Positions 1 through 8,102 of a stretch of DNA of 64,000 nt are shown one piece after another. The notes under the pieces are model-generated. The model saw nothing but the letters and a program-made list of their open reading frames with translations, did not search any database and was not told the DNA's origin. The translations under genes and the position numbers were made by a program. This DNA is from Runella slithyformis DSM 19594 (GTDB lineage Bacteria; Bacteroidota; Bacteroidia; Cytophagales; Spirosomataceae). The first letter of the stretch is position 1; every line of letters begins with the position of its first letter. The stretch covers positions 2,989,001-3,053,000 of the forward strand of contig NC_015703.1 of NCBI RefSeq assembly GCF_000218895.1, written 5' to 3'.

Positions 1-2
1 TC

Positions 3-647
3 ACGGCTATCGGACGCTCGTCGGGGCCAAAATATACCTTCAACTCCCATGATCTGTACCTTTATCTGGGGAGCTGGCTGCTGGCCGACAATCATGAGTT
101 GTTGGAAATGAACCCAACCTTCGGTTGGGTTCTCGACCAAAAGGCGCTGTCGCCTCCGCTGGATAATTGGGTGGAGCGCCGTCGAACCACCATTAAGCGG
201 CCCTTTTTGGCCACTCTCGAAAAAGTCCTGAATCCCTGCGGGGCCCGTATTTTGGTCACGTCCGTGTTTCACATCACGTACCAGATGAAAATGGCCGAAC
301 TGGCCCTTATGGCGGGTTTTGATGGCGTAATGGTGCTCAAACGCGGCCTGGAAGGCAGTCTGGCCCCTTCTACGTCAAAAGCAAGCGGGCTGCTGTGTGC
401 GGTGCGTAACTCCAATGGGCACTTATTCTTCACCCGTCTGGAGCACGACTTTCCGGCGTTTGCGTCTTTTCGTACCGAAACCGATGACGAGATATCGACA
501 CCTACGGCAGAAACCAACGCGACGCTCATTCGAAAATACCTGCACAATGGACGTACCGATTACGCCGACTTTGACAACCGTGTCAATTATGCCAAAGCCT
601 TATACCTGCGGGGGTTGGACTGGATCGAAAGCCAAATCGGGTATTAA
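3..647 (+). CDS. TrpD-like (YbiB-type) phosphoribosyltransferase-fold protein, 5' end cut by window
   Basis: The reading frame is open to the left window edge, so the gene starts outside. A TTG at 99 is an internal codon, because in-frame upstream residues (SSGPKYTFNSHDLYLYLGSW) are clearly coding. The visible C-terminal part has the RGLEGSLAPS segment and a preceding VTSVFH segment typical of the glycosyltransferase family 3/TrpD fold, in particular the stand-alone YbiB-like branch that binds nucleic acid rather than making tryptophan. No trp genes are nearby, which argues against anthranilate phosphoribosyltransferase in a biosynthetic operon. The substrate cannot be told from this fragment. 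It ends just before a heptamer repeat at 654-751. Confidence 0.6.
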   Translation, partial: TAIGRSSGPKYTFNSHDLYLYLGSWLLADNHELLEMNPTFGWVLDQKALSPPLDNWVERRRTTIKRPFLATLEKVLNPCGARILVTSVFHITYQMKMAELALMAGFDGVMVLKRGLEGSLAPSTSKASGLLCAVRNSNGHLFFTRLEHDFPAFASFRTETDDEISTPTAETNATLIRKYLHNGRTDYADFDNRVNYAKALYLRGLDWIESQIGY

Positions 648-653
648 TACAGG

Positions 654-751
654 GGACATTGGATGATGGACATTGGATAATAGACGACGGATGTTGGACG
701 ATGGAAAATGGATTAATCCACTGTCCATCGTCTAACGTCCAATAGCCATCG
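654..751. repeat. Heptamer-periodic degenerate repeat with internal inversion
   Basis: From 654 the sequence reads as nine consecutive 7-base units of the form GGANNNT (GGACATT, GGATGAT, GGACATT, GGATAAT and so on). At 717 the units flip to TCCNNNG-like heptamers (TCCACTG, TCCATCG, TCTAACG, TCCAATA, GCCATCG), still in the same 7-base register. The whole is an imperfect palindrome between two convergent genes. It could fold as a hairpin and act as a bidirectional terminator, but there is no clean T-run. Confidence 0.75.
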
Positions 752-763
752 CCTGCATTCTTT

Positions 764-1867
764 CTACTGCCTGAAGCTTTTGCTGATCCAACCACCGCCC
801 ACGACATCGTCTCCTTCGTAAAAAACGGCCGCCTGACCGGGCGCAATGGCGCTGACAGGGTCATGAAACAGCACCTGAATGCGGTCATTGCCCTCCTGTA
901 AGATCGTGGCCGGCGTGCCTTCGTGTTTGTAACGTACTTTGGTTACGGTTTCCAGCGGCCCTTCGATGCGGGCGTATTTTTGAAGATTGAGTTTGCTCAC
1001 ATACATGCCGTCACGTTCGAGGTCTTTGTCAATGCCCAGCACTACTTCGTTGGTTTCTTTGCGGATCTCGGTCACAAACACGGGATACCCCAGCGCAATG
1101 CCTAAGCCTTTGCGTTGGCCGATGGTGTAAAAAGGATAGCCTTCGTGCTTGCCCACCACGCGTCCGTCCTGCATGACGTAGTTGCCGCCCATGACCTGAC
1201 TTTCGAGTTCGGGCATACGACGTTTTAAGAAACCCCGGTAGTCATTGTCGGGTACGAAACAGATCTCGTAGCTTTCTGATTTATTGACCAGATCCATGAA
1301 GCCGCGCTCTTTGGCCATTTCTCTGATCTCGGTCTTGCGCAGGTGCCCCAGCGGAAGTTTGGTCCGCGACAGGCTTTCCTGCGACACACCCCACAGCACA
1401 TAGCTTTGGTCTTTCCACGCGTCTATGCCTTTGGAAACAATAAATCGCTCGTTTTCCTGACGTACGTTGGCATAGTGACCCGTAGCGATAAATTCGCAAT
1501 CCAGGCGGTCGGCGCGACGCAGCAACGCATCCCATTTGATGTGCGTGTTGCAGAGCACGCAGGGGTTGGGCGTGCGCCCTTCGAGGTATTCGCCCGTGAA
1601 ATGGTCGATGACGTAATCGCCGAATTCGGTTCGGATGTCTAATATATAATGGGGAAAGCCCAGTTCGACGGCGATGGTGCGGGCGTCGTTGATGGAATCC
1701 AGCGAACAGCAGCCCGTTTCTTTTTTGGAGCCGCCGCTGCCGGCATAGTCCCAGGTTTTCATGGTCATGCCGATGACCTCATAGCCCTGTTCGTGGAGTA
1801 ATACTGATGCCAGTGAACTGTCGATGCCGCCGCTCATGGCGACCAAAATGCGTCCGTGTTTGCTCAT
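764..1867 (-). CDS. mnmA: tRNA-specific 2-thiouridylase MnmA
   Basis: MnmA installs sulfur at position 2 of the wobble uridine in tRNAs for Lys, Glu and Gln, using ATP to adenylate the base and a persulfide relay. The protein has 367 residues, the usual length. It shows the PP-loop SGGIDSS at residues 12-18, the NPCVLC motif with Cys103 and Cys106, and the second catalytic cysteine, Cys203, in the YEICFVPD segment. The ATGHYAN and GQRKGLGI signatures are present. It is a single gene, convergent with the TrpD-like gene, and an 850-base spacer lies behind its start. Assignment is secure. Confidence 0.97.
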   Translation of the reverse strand: MSKHGRILVAMSGGIDSSLASVLLHEQGYEVIGMTMKTWDYAGSGGSKKETGCCSLDSINDARTIAVELGFPHYILDIRTEFGDYVIDHFTGEYLEGRTPNPCVLCNTHIKWDALLRRADRLDCEFIATGHYANVRQENERFIVSKGIDAWKDQSYVLWGVSQESLSRTKLPLGHLRKTEIREMAKERGFMDLVNKSESYEICFVPDNDYRGFLKRRMPELESQVMGGNYVMQDGRVVGKHEGYPFYTIGQRKGLGIALGYPVFVTEIRKETNEVVLGIDKDLERDGMYVSKLNLQKYARIEGPLETVTKVRYKHEGTPATILQEGNDRIQVLFHDPVSAIAPGQAAVFYEGDDVVGGGWISKSFRQ

Positions 1868-2508
1868 TGTTACGATCTAAACGGGTTCAAAGCCCGCCGA
1901 TTTTAGTTGAATGGATATTGATTTTACGTTTTGCGCCGGACTGTTGTATCCGACCGAGTTGTTTTAACAAATTTTTGCGTAAATCCATTCAGCGAAAACC
2001 CGATAATTTCAGAGGAAGGGGTACCCGTCCCGTTATGTGTAATAAAATAACTTCCTGCGTCCCGACCTGCGTTTTATGCGATTCATCCCTGATTTAAGAT
2101 GATTTAACACTTTTTTATACGATGATGCAACGTTTGATTCTACATTTGCATCATTGAGTTGTATTTGTCACAGAAAACAGTTTACAATTGATTTAAATAC
2201 CTGCCGGTTGTCCGAAAATAAAGAACGGTTTGTTCGAAATCGGACAATTATTATGAAAGTAAAAAATAGCAAGGCTTTGATAATTAATGAGTTAATGCTT
2301 TTTGTTTTGCCGGCACAGGATTTGAAATAAATACATTGAAGATAAGTTGTAACCTTTTGCCACAGCCCAAGTATTCACTTACAGCCATTTAAAAATATTT
2401 TTTACAGTCATGAAAACAATACATTCACTTACCCGCTTCATCTCCCGGCCAAGTTCCTAAAGTAGTTTGCCATTCATCCGGTTTTTCCTGCCACTCATGT
2501 AGTTTGCA

Positions 2509-2540
2509 TTGCATAGTACCAGATAAAACAAGCAACTTTG
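2509..2540 (+). promoter_or_regulatory. Possible Bacteroidota-type promoter for the secreted paralogue pair
   Basis: TTG at 2509-2511 is followed after 21 bases by CAACTTTG at 2533-2540, close to the -33 TTG and -7 TAnnTTTG consensus with one mismatch in the invariant TA. Transcription from about 2547 would give a leader of about 175 bases containing six ACAGCCA copies. This is inferred from spacing only. Confidence 0.3.
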
Positions 2541-2557
2541 TATCGTCATCTAAGAAG

Positions 2558-2712
2558 ACAGCCATTAACAGCCAATCAGAAAACGAAGAGTACACCCAAC
2601 AGCCATTAAGAAGTACCCATTATCAAGTCACTTATTTACAGCCAACGAAAACAAATTAATTACAACAGCCAATTTAATAATCAAAACGGTGCGGCGATCC
2701 GCAACACAGCCA
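2558..2712 (+). repeat. ACAGCCA heptamer array in the presumed 5' leader
   Basis: ACAGCCA occurs at 2558, 2568, 2599, 2638, 2665 and 2706, six exact copies in 155 bases, plus an outlier at 2381 and another at 3119 just ahead of the second paralogue's start. Most copies are followed by AT or AA. Spacing is irregular (10, 31, 39, 27, 41 bases), which does not fit a simple tandem repeat and looks more like repeated binding sites on DNA or RNA. Confidence 0.6.
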
Positions 2713-2721
2713 ACACAAATC

Positions 2722-3108
2722 ATGAAAACAATCATCACATCCCTCGCCTGCGCTTTAGCGCTTACTTCCTCCGTTGCTTTTGCTTCTGATCCTACCGAAG
2801 ACAAAAAAGCCAAGCCTTTGCAAATCGGCGTGTTTACCACTAAAGAAGCCAAGATACAGATGGCCGTTCGTAAAGGTGTGGGTCAGAAAGCCGTCATCAT
2901 ACTGCGTGATGCCAAGAATAATGTTATCCACGAAGAAGTGATGGGTAAAAAAACAGAGAAATTTGACGGACGCTTTGACGTAAGCAACCTCAACGACGGA
3001 GAGTATACTTTAGAGGTGACTTCAGGCAACGAGAAAATTCGCAAGCAGGTGAGTATCAAGTCTGAGAAGCAGCAGGTTGCCCAATTGCGCAGCGTTCAAT
3101 TAAATTAA
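2722..3108 (+). CDS. Small secreted protein, tandem paralogue 1
   Basis: The start chosen is ATG 2722, giving a normal signal peptide (MKTIITSLACALALTSSVAFA). A GTG at 2689 would add 11 unlikely residues ahead of it. The mature part is about 105 residues, rich in Lys and Glu, predicted beta-strand, with the motif LNDGEYTLEVTSG near residue 95 that is repeated in the next gene. This resembles small Bacteroidota beta-sandwich proteins of the DUF3244 type; the family link is tentative and no function is known. It lies in tandem with its paralogue and upstream of a LytS/LytTR pair, from which a terminator separates it. Confidence 0.75.
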   Translation: MKTIITSLACALALTSSVAFASDPTEDKKAKPLQIGVFTTKEAKIQMAVRKGVGQKAVIILRDAKNNVIHEEVMGKKTEKFDGRFDVSNLNDGEYTLEVTSGNEKIRKQVSIKSEKQQVAQLRSVQLN

Positions 3109-3143
3109 TGATATCCAAACAGCCAATTTTAAAAACAACCATC

Positions 3144-3536
3144 ATGAAAACTATCATCACATCCCTTGTTTGCGCTTTGTCGCTTAGTACAACGGTAGCT
3201 TTTGCTCACCCAACTGACGAAAAGTTAAAAGACAATCGCTCCGTGCCGGCCTTTGAATCGAGCACGTACGTTTCTGCGGATGCCAACCTGCGCGTGGCCA
3301 TTAAAAAAAATACCGCTGAGCGTGTGTACATTACCCTGCGCAGCTCCGAAGGAGTGGTGCTTTTCAGCGAAACCATCGGTAAGAAAGAGATGGCGTATGC
3401 CGCCAAGATCAACGTAAAAGACCTGAACGATGGTGCCTATCAATTAGAAATCACTTCGGGCAAAGACCACGTGGTGAAAAAATTGAATCTGACTTCGCAG
3501 CAAGTGGAAACCCAACGCGTAGTGACCGTTCTGTAA
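3144..3536 (+). CDS. Small secreted protein, tandem paralogue 2
   Basis: Start chosen at ATG 3144 (MKTIITSLVCALSLSTTVAFA), which lines up with the first paralogue's signal peptide; the ATG at 3108 overlapping the previous stop would add 12 residues. It shares the MKTIITSL start, the GKKE segment and DLNDGAYQLEITSGK with the upstream gene, but the mature parts are otherwise clearly diverged. An ACAGCCA copy at 3119 sits 25 bases upstream, mirroring the leader of paralogue 1, so gene and leader were probably duplicated together. A strong terminator follows at 3570. Likely periplasmic or exported; no catalytic motif seen. Confidence 0.75.
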   Translation: MKTIITSLVCALSLSTTVAFAHPTDEKLKDNRSVPAFESSTYVSADANLRVAIKKNTAERVYITLRSSEGVVLFSETIGKKEMAYAAKINVKDLNDGAYQLEITSGKDHVVKKLNLTSQQVETQRVVTVL

Positions 3537-3569
3537 TATTTCGTAGTCAACTATCATTTCTTGCGAGTG

Positions 3570-3595
3570 GGCGATGCAAACGCATCGCCTTTTTT
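3570..3595 (+). terminator. Rho-independent terminator after the paralogue pair
   Basis: Perfect 8-bp stem GGCGATGC (3570-3577) and GCATCGCC (3582-3589), 4-base loop, followed by six T residues. It ends the transcript of the two secreted proteins and shows that the histidine kinase downstream must start later than a first in-frame ATG at 3574. Confidence 0.9.
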
Positions 3596-3708
3596 ATTGG
3601 CCTCACTCCCTGCTTCTGTCGGTTCGTCGGGATTTGAGGTATAAAAAAGGCGAAATCCGGTTGTTTTGTGATAGCAATCCATCAATAAATCGTTTACTTT
3701 CGCTGCAA

Positions 3709-4731
3709 ATGAATGTTTTCCCCATTGAGCCTTCCATGAAAATTCAGATTAACCGTGTCGAAGTGATTACGTGGTCTGTCAGTGCTCTGCTGATTTTATT
3801 GCTCAATACCAATTTAAAAACGGGCGAGATCCGTTGGGATTGGGTCATTGTCATTATTCTGTCTTCTTTTTTGATCGGCAGCATACAGGGTTATCTCATG
3901 CCGCGTCTGATGCAGCGGGCCGCCGATTGGACGGTTCAGAAGATGTTGGGGGTCTATGCCCTTTGTAATGTTGTTACGGCCTTGACTATCGGAAGTGCGG
4001 TCATGTTTAGTATGCAGATCATACAGGGCGGTCACTATTCGCTGAACGCCTACATTTCAAGTGGTATGATCTATATCCTGATGACGTTTGCTTTTACGTC
4101 GGTCTACATGATACGGGCGGTAGTGGACCGCTGGCGAGTGTCTCTCCTGAAAGAACAGCAGCTCAGTCAGGCATTGCTGAAAGCGGAGTACGATACCCTC
4201 AAAAACCAGGTAAACCCTCATTTTTTGTTTAATTCATTGAATATTTTGAGCGCTCTGATTCCGGAAGACCCCGAAAATGCCGTTAACTTGGTCGAACGCC
4301 TTTCCAAGGTTTTTCGGTACAACCTTCAGAACAATGACAGAATCAGCGTGGACTTGGGCACAGAGCTCAAGATTGTGGAGGCATATCTGTTTATCCACAA
4401 AATGCGCTTTGGCGACAATCTGTCGTACCAAATTGAGGTACCCAAGGACCAATGGCCGCAGCAGATTGTCACCCAAGGGCTGTTGACGCTGGTCGAAAAT
4501 GCCGTAAAGCATAATGAATGTTCGTCCGAAAAACCCTTGAAGGTGGAAGTGTATGTAGGTGACAGAGGGGTGACGGTTCGCAATAATTTTCAGCCAAAAA
4601 ACAAACAATTCCTTGAATCAACGGGCATCGGTCTCAAAAATCTGAAAAGTAGGTACGCATTGCTGACTTCCCGTAAGGTGGAAGTAACGGGGAATGCCCG
4701 TTTTTTTGAAGTGACCATTCCTTTTGTTTGA
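3709..4731 (+). CDS. LytS/YesM-type membrane sensor histidine kinase
   Basis: Four predicted membrane helices fill roughly the first 130 residues, followed by the His_kinase motif LKNQVNPHFLFNSLN, where the His is the phosphorylation site, and an ATPase domain ending with TGIGLKNLKSRY. This is the LytS class, which phosphorylates LytTR response regulators. The in-frame ATG at 3574 lies inside the upstream terminator, so the start is either 3709 or 3736 (MKIQINRVE); 3709 is used here. No extracellular sensing domain is present, so the signal is probably sensed in or near the membrane. The cognate regulator follows 39 bases downstream. Confidence 0.9.
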   Translation: MNVFPIEPSMKIQINRVEVITWSVSALLILLLNTNLKTGEIRWDWVIVIILSSFLIGSIQGYLMPRLMQRAADWTVQKMLGVYALCNVVTALTIGSAVMFSMQIIQGGHYSLNAYISSGMIYILMTFAFTSVYMIRAVVDRWRVSLLKEQQLSQALLKAEYDTLKNQVNPHFLFNSLNILSALIPEDPENAVNLVERLSKVFRYNLQNNDRISVDLGTELKIVEAYLFIHKMRFGDNLSYQIEVPKDQWPQQIVTQGLLTLVENAVKHNECSSEKPLKVEVYVGDRGVTVRNNFQPKNKQFLESTGIGLKNLKSRYALLTSRKVEVTGNARFFEVTIPFV

Positions 4732-4770
4732 AAAATACGAAAACTGCACTCCCTGACAATCTCATTCGAA

Positions 4771-5526
4771 ATGAAAATCGTAATTCTTGAAGACGAGCCG
4801 CTGGCGGCAAAACGCATCGAATCGTTGGTGAAATCGCTGGAGCCGGCGGCTGAAATTCTGGCTAAGCTTGAAAGTGTACGAAGTGCTGTAAAGTGGTTTA
4901 ATGAACATCCGCAGCCCGATCTGGTATTGATGGATATTCAACTGGCCGACGGGCTTTCGTTTGAGATTTTTCAACAGGCCGAGGTATCGGCACCCATCAT
5001 TTTTACCACGGCTTATGATGAATATGCCATTCGGGCGTTTAAGGTCAACAGTGTCGATTATTTGCTGAAGCCGGTCGAAAAAGACGAGTTGGAAGCAGCC
5101 CTTGAAAAATGGAAAACCCCAAAAGGGGCAGCGTCGCAGGATCAAATCGGGAAAGCATTGGATGCTTTATTGAGTCAAAAAACAGACTGGAAAACGCGTT
5201 TTCTGCTCAGGGCGGGTGCTCGTTTTGACATCGTCGAAGTCAACGATGTGGCGTATTTGTACGCTGAAGACAAAGTGGTTTTTTTGGTCACGAAAGACCA
5301 AAAGAAGTATTACGTAGACGAGACTCTTGACGAATTGGAGCAAAAACTGAACCCGAAAAGTTTTTTTCGGATCAACCGTAAATACTTGGCTCAATTGCCT
5401 GCCATTGAGCGCATTGAGCCTCATTTTAACGGGCGCTTAAAGATAAGGCTTCGCCACCGTGACGACGATGATGTGTACGTAAGTCGTGAAAAGGCTGAGG
5501 TATTTAAGCGATGGCTTGATCTGTAA
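4771..5526 (+). CDS. LytTR-family response regulator
   Basis: Receiver domain at about residues 1-120 with acidic residues Glu7, Asp8 and Glu9, phosphoacceptor Asp55 (LVLMDIQL) and Lys100 (YLLKPV). A LytTR DNA-binding domain follows from about 150 to the end, with the RINRKYLAQ segment typical of these regulators. It is co-transcribed with the LytS kinase. LytTR proteins bind direct repeats of about 9 bases near promoters; the targets here are unknown. The stop is only three bases from the stop of the convergent ATE-family gene, with no room for a terminator. Confidence 0.93.
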   Translation: MKIVILEDEPLAAKRIESLVKSLEPAAEILAKLESVRSAVKWFNEHPQPDLVLMDIQLADGLSFEIFQQAEVSAPIIFTTAYDEYAIRAFKVNSVDYLLKPVEKDELEAALEKWKTPKGAASQDQIGKALDALLSQKTDWKTRFLLRAGARFDIVEVNDVAYLYAEDKVVFLVTKDQKKYYVDETLDELEQKLNPKSFFRINRKYLAQLPAIERIEPHFNGRLKIRLRHRDDDDVYVSREKAEVFKRWLDL

Positions 5527-5529
5527 GGG

Positions 5530-6612
5530 CTAGTTCATTAATCGGGTTTTGGCCCACCAGTTCACTTCCTTGTGCGGAAAAGTAGTATCCCAAACAAAGC
5601 GGCTCATTTCAGCGGCACCGGAAGTTTTGTGCGATATTTCAACCACCCGCATCACATCAACATGGTGCAGGGAAGGGTCAAAATCGGGGGCAAGCGTCAT
5701 TTGAATATCTCGAAAAGGTACGTAGATTTCCAATTTAGCGCAGATGTACTGATCTTTCTCTACATCGTAGGCCACGGCACGGCCGTCGGGTAGAAGCAGC
5801 ATGAGCGGACAATGAAAGAGCTGCTCATACAATGTATTGAAATAATGCCAGCCGAAAAACAGATAGACTTTACGTTGAAAACCAAGTCCTGCGCTTTCAA
5901 GTGCCTGTTCGAGGGCAAAGGTACGGTTCTTGATATGGTCCGCCCAGTTGGGTTGTTTGTGCGGGTCTACATGTCGTATCCAACGCTTGGTATTCCAGTC
6001 GTAGATTTCCGCTTTGCCAAGTCGAAGTTTGTAATCATAGATGGAAGGGCGTTCGTGAACATATCCGGGATAGTACCATTGGCGGTCGGTCGATTTGGCA
6101 TATTCTATTTCGAGCAACATGGTATATATTCCCAGGCTGTAAGAAGAGTACCCGGGATCAAAAAGTCCCAATAAACTCATCAGGCTGTTTTCGCCCTGAT
6201 CAAAATAGCTGACCGCTACGAGTCGGTCATCGTCATAAACGGCTACTTCGTAGGTCTCAAAACGAGGGGTCAATACCAAAAATTCTTCGAGGGAATTGCT
6301 CAGAAAGCTTCTGAAGCGGCGTTGGTGCTGATGAAACAGGTCTTCTTTTTCGCGGGTGATGGTCGCTCTGCGGATTTCGTAACGAAATAGTTTTTCATTG
6401 CGAATGAGTAACTTACGAAGACGTTTGGAATGTTCATGCTCCGATAACTTCAACCGAATGTTGATGGGAGCACAAATGTCATTATCAAAACAGGTCACCT
6501 TTGCCCTGAACAGCATATTTACCGTCCGAAACCAACCGGAGGCCAAATAGCGGTCCAGTCTTTTGGGAGAAAGTTGATGTGGTAAATAATACTGTAGGAT
6601 AGGGTCGTTCAT
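5530..6612 (-). CDS. Divergent arginyl/leucyl-tRNA-protein transferase (ATE/Bpt family)
   Basis: ATE and Bpt enzymes move an amino acid from a charged tRNA to the N-terminus of proteins, marking them for degradation. The C-terminal half has the family's GNAT-like core, with the aromatic WYYPGYVHE and YKLRLGKAEIYDW segments near residues 195-225. The N-terminal region keeps LSPKRLDRYLASGWFR and a basic stretch but has only Cys41 and Cys47 where most relatives have a dense Cys cluster. At 360 residues it is longer than Bpt. There is no ClpS or Aat gene nearby. Family membership is fairly sure; whether it still transfers Arg or Leu is not. Confidence 0.75.
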   Translation of the reverse strand: MNDPILQYYLPHQLSPKRLDRYLASGWFRTVNMLFRAKVTCFDNDICAPINIRLKLSEHEHSKRLRKLLIRNEKLFRYEIRRATITREKEDLFHQHQRRFRSFLSNSLEEFLVLTPRFETYEVAVYDDDRLVAVSYFDQGENSLMSLLGLFDPGYSSYSLGIYTMLLEIEYAKSTDRQWYYPGYVHERPSIYDYKLRLGKAEIYDWNTKRWIRHVDPHKQPNWADHIKNRTFALEQALESAGLGFQRKVYLFFGWHYFNTLYEQLFHCPLMLLLPDGRAVAYDVEKDQYICAKLEIYVPFRDIQMTLAPDFDPSLHHVDVMRVVEISHKTSGAAEMSRFVWDTTFPHKEVNWWAKTRLMN

Positions 6613-6644
6613 GCACTAAAAATACGTGAAATTTTAAGAAAGAA

Positions 6645-6679
6645 AAAAGGGGGTAAAAATATTTTTTTTACCCCCTTTT
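6645..6679 (-). terminator. Terminator after class II aldolase
   Basis: A 15-bp stem is formed by AAAAGGGGGTAAAAA (6645-6659) and its complement at 6665-6679. Read on the minus strand it is followed by a T-run, so it closes the fba transcript before the ATE-family gene. Confidence 0.85.
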
Positions 6680-6702
6680 CGGTATATAAATCATGTCGTC
6701 AA

Positions 6703-7782
6703 TTATGCTAATCGATTGATGCAATTCAGGTCTTCGAAGGCAAGCGTGAGGCGCTGCACCATGCTTTCTTCGCCCTTGCGAAGCCATACGCGCGGGTCGT
6801 AATATTTTTTATTGGGAGAGTCCGGCCCTTCAGGGTTGCCAAGCTGTGTTTGGAGGTATCCTTCTTTGTCTTTGTAGTATTTCAGGAGACCTTCCCAGGT
6901 TGACCACTGCATGTCGGTATCAATGTTCATTTTGATGGCACCGTATTGGATGGCCTCGCGAATCTCTTCGCGGGTGCTGCCCGAGCCTCCGTGAAATACG
7001 AAGTTGACCGGAAGCGGACCCGTGTTGTATTTTTCCTGAATATAGTCCTGCGAGTTTTTCAGGATGATGGGCTGCAATTTCACGTTACCGGGTTTGTACA
7101 CACCATGTACATTACCAAAAGCGGCCGCAATCGTAAAACGATCGGAAATCTTGCTCAATTCTTCGTAAGCATAGGCTACCTCAGCCGGCTGAGTGTAGAG
7201 TTTGGAGCTGTCTACGTCAGAGTTATCTACCCCGTCTTCTTCCCCGCCGGTTACGCCCAATTCAATTTCGAGGGTCATGCCTATTTTGGCCATACGCTCA
7301 AAATACTTGGCGCAGATCTCAATATTTTCTTCAAGCGGCTCTTCCGAAAGGTCCAGCATGTGTGAGCTATAGAGAGGCTTGCCGTATTGGTCAAAATACT
7401 TTTCGCCCGCATCCAGCAGACCGTCGATCCAGGGCAATAGTTTTTTGGCGCAGTGGTCGGTATGCAAAATGACGGGAACGCCGTACAGTTCGGCCATTTG
7501 ATGTACGTGCATGGCTCCGGAAATTGAACCTGCAATGGCGGCCTGCTGATTGGCGTTGGAAAGGCTTTTGCCGGCGTAAAAGATTCCGCCTCCGTTGGAG
7601 AACTGAATGATCACGGGAGAGTTGACTTTTTTGGCCGTTTCCAATACTGCATTGATAGAATTGGTTCCTACCACATTGACAGCCGGAAGGGCGTAGTCGT
7701 TCTCGTTGGCGTGCCGGAAAATTTCACTGACGCCTTCGCCTGTTACTACTCCTGATTTAAAGCGGGTTATGATTTCGCTCAT
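6703..7782 (-). CDS. fbaA: Class II fructose-bisphosphate aldolase
   Basis: Reversible cleavage of fructose 1,6-bisphosphate to glyceraldehyde 3-phosphate and dihydroxyacetone phosphate, in the cytoplasm. The 359-residue protein has the zinc-binding, catalytic TDHCAKKLLPW segment (Asp109, His110), the LEIELGVTGGEEDGVDN signature, the GNVHGVYKPGNV zinc-ligand region and the FHGGSGS phosphate-binding motif, all as in class IIA enzymes. It is a single gene with its own terminator. Confidence 0.97.
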   Translation of the reverse strand: MSEIITRFKSGVVTGEGVSEIFRHANENDYALPAVNVVGTNSINAVLETAKKVNSPVIIQFSNGGGIFYAGKSLSNANQQAAIAGSISGAMHVHQMAELYGVPVILHTDHCAKKLLPWIDGLLDAGEKYFDQYGKPLYSSHMLDLSEEPLEENIEICAKYFERMAKIGMTLEIELGVTGGEEDGVDNSDVDSSKLYTQPAEVAYAYEELSKISDRFTIAAAFGNVHGVYKPGNVKLQPIILKNSQDYIQEKYNTGPLPVNFVFHGGSGSTREEIREAIQYGAIKMNIDTDMQWSTWEGLLKYYKDKEGYLQTQLGNPEGPDSPNKKYYDPRVWLRKGEESMVQRLTLAFEDLNCINRLA

Positions 7783-8102
7783 AATAAGATGGTCTTTTTT
7801 TGGGAAAAATTTTAGTTAAACAAAGAGTTGGTTCAACGTAGGTGGGTTGAAGGTGCAAAGTAGCAAAATTTTAAGGAATTTTCAGCAAACAACTGCATAA
7901 GCACCCCTCCGATTGGAGTAGGATAACTGCTCTGAAAGGCCCTCGACCGGCTGTACAAATTATTGCCCACTCCCTTTGTTTGAATAGGTTCATGAAGAGA
8001 TCGACCGAATTTCGCAGGTAGATACCCGTTCGGTCAATCTCTCTTTTGTATAACAGAAAAATAACCACCGATGCCTCCGTCTCCGGTAGCCGCAATAGGT
8101 CG
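7783..8102. other. 320-base spacer upstream of fba with an inverted repeat
   Basis: No gene is convincing here; a 74-codon frame on the minus strand has no recognisable features. The stretch must hold the fba promoter (minus strand) and the 3' end of the dipeptidase transcript. AGAGATCGACCGAA at 7996-8009 and TTCGGTCAATCTCT at 8029-8042 form a 14-bp stem with one mismatch and a 19-base loop. A short T-rich run follows on the plus strand only. Confidence 0.5.

Larger units (their letters stand above)
1868..2721. other. Long AT-rich spacer between mnmA and the secreted paralogue pair
   Basis: About 850 bases with no convincing gene. A 96-codon frame that begins inside mnmA and ends at 2097 has no family features. 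TACATTTG at 2141-2148 matches the Bacteroidota -7 consensus TAnnTTTG but has no clear -33 element. The right third holds two similar stretches (GTAGTTTGCCATTCAT near 2463 and GTAGTTTGCATTGCAT near 2500), a possible promoter at 2509-2540, and an array of ACAGCCA heptamers leading into the gene at 2722. Confidence 0.6.

Noticed and set aside
654-751. CRISPR array
   Set aside because: Units are 7 bases, degenerate and have no spacers; no cas genes in the window.
7871-8095. Possible 74-residue gene on the minus strand between the dipeptidase and fba genes
   Set aside because: It spans the inverted repeat, lacks any motif and overlaps the expected 3' end of the dipeptidase transcript and the fba upstream region.
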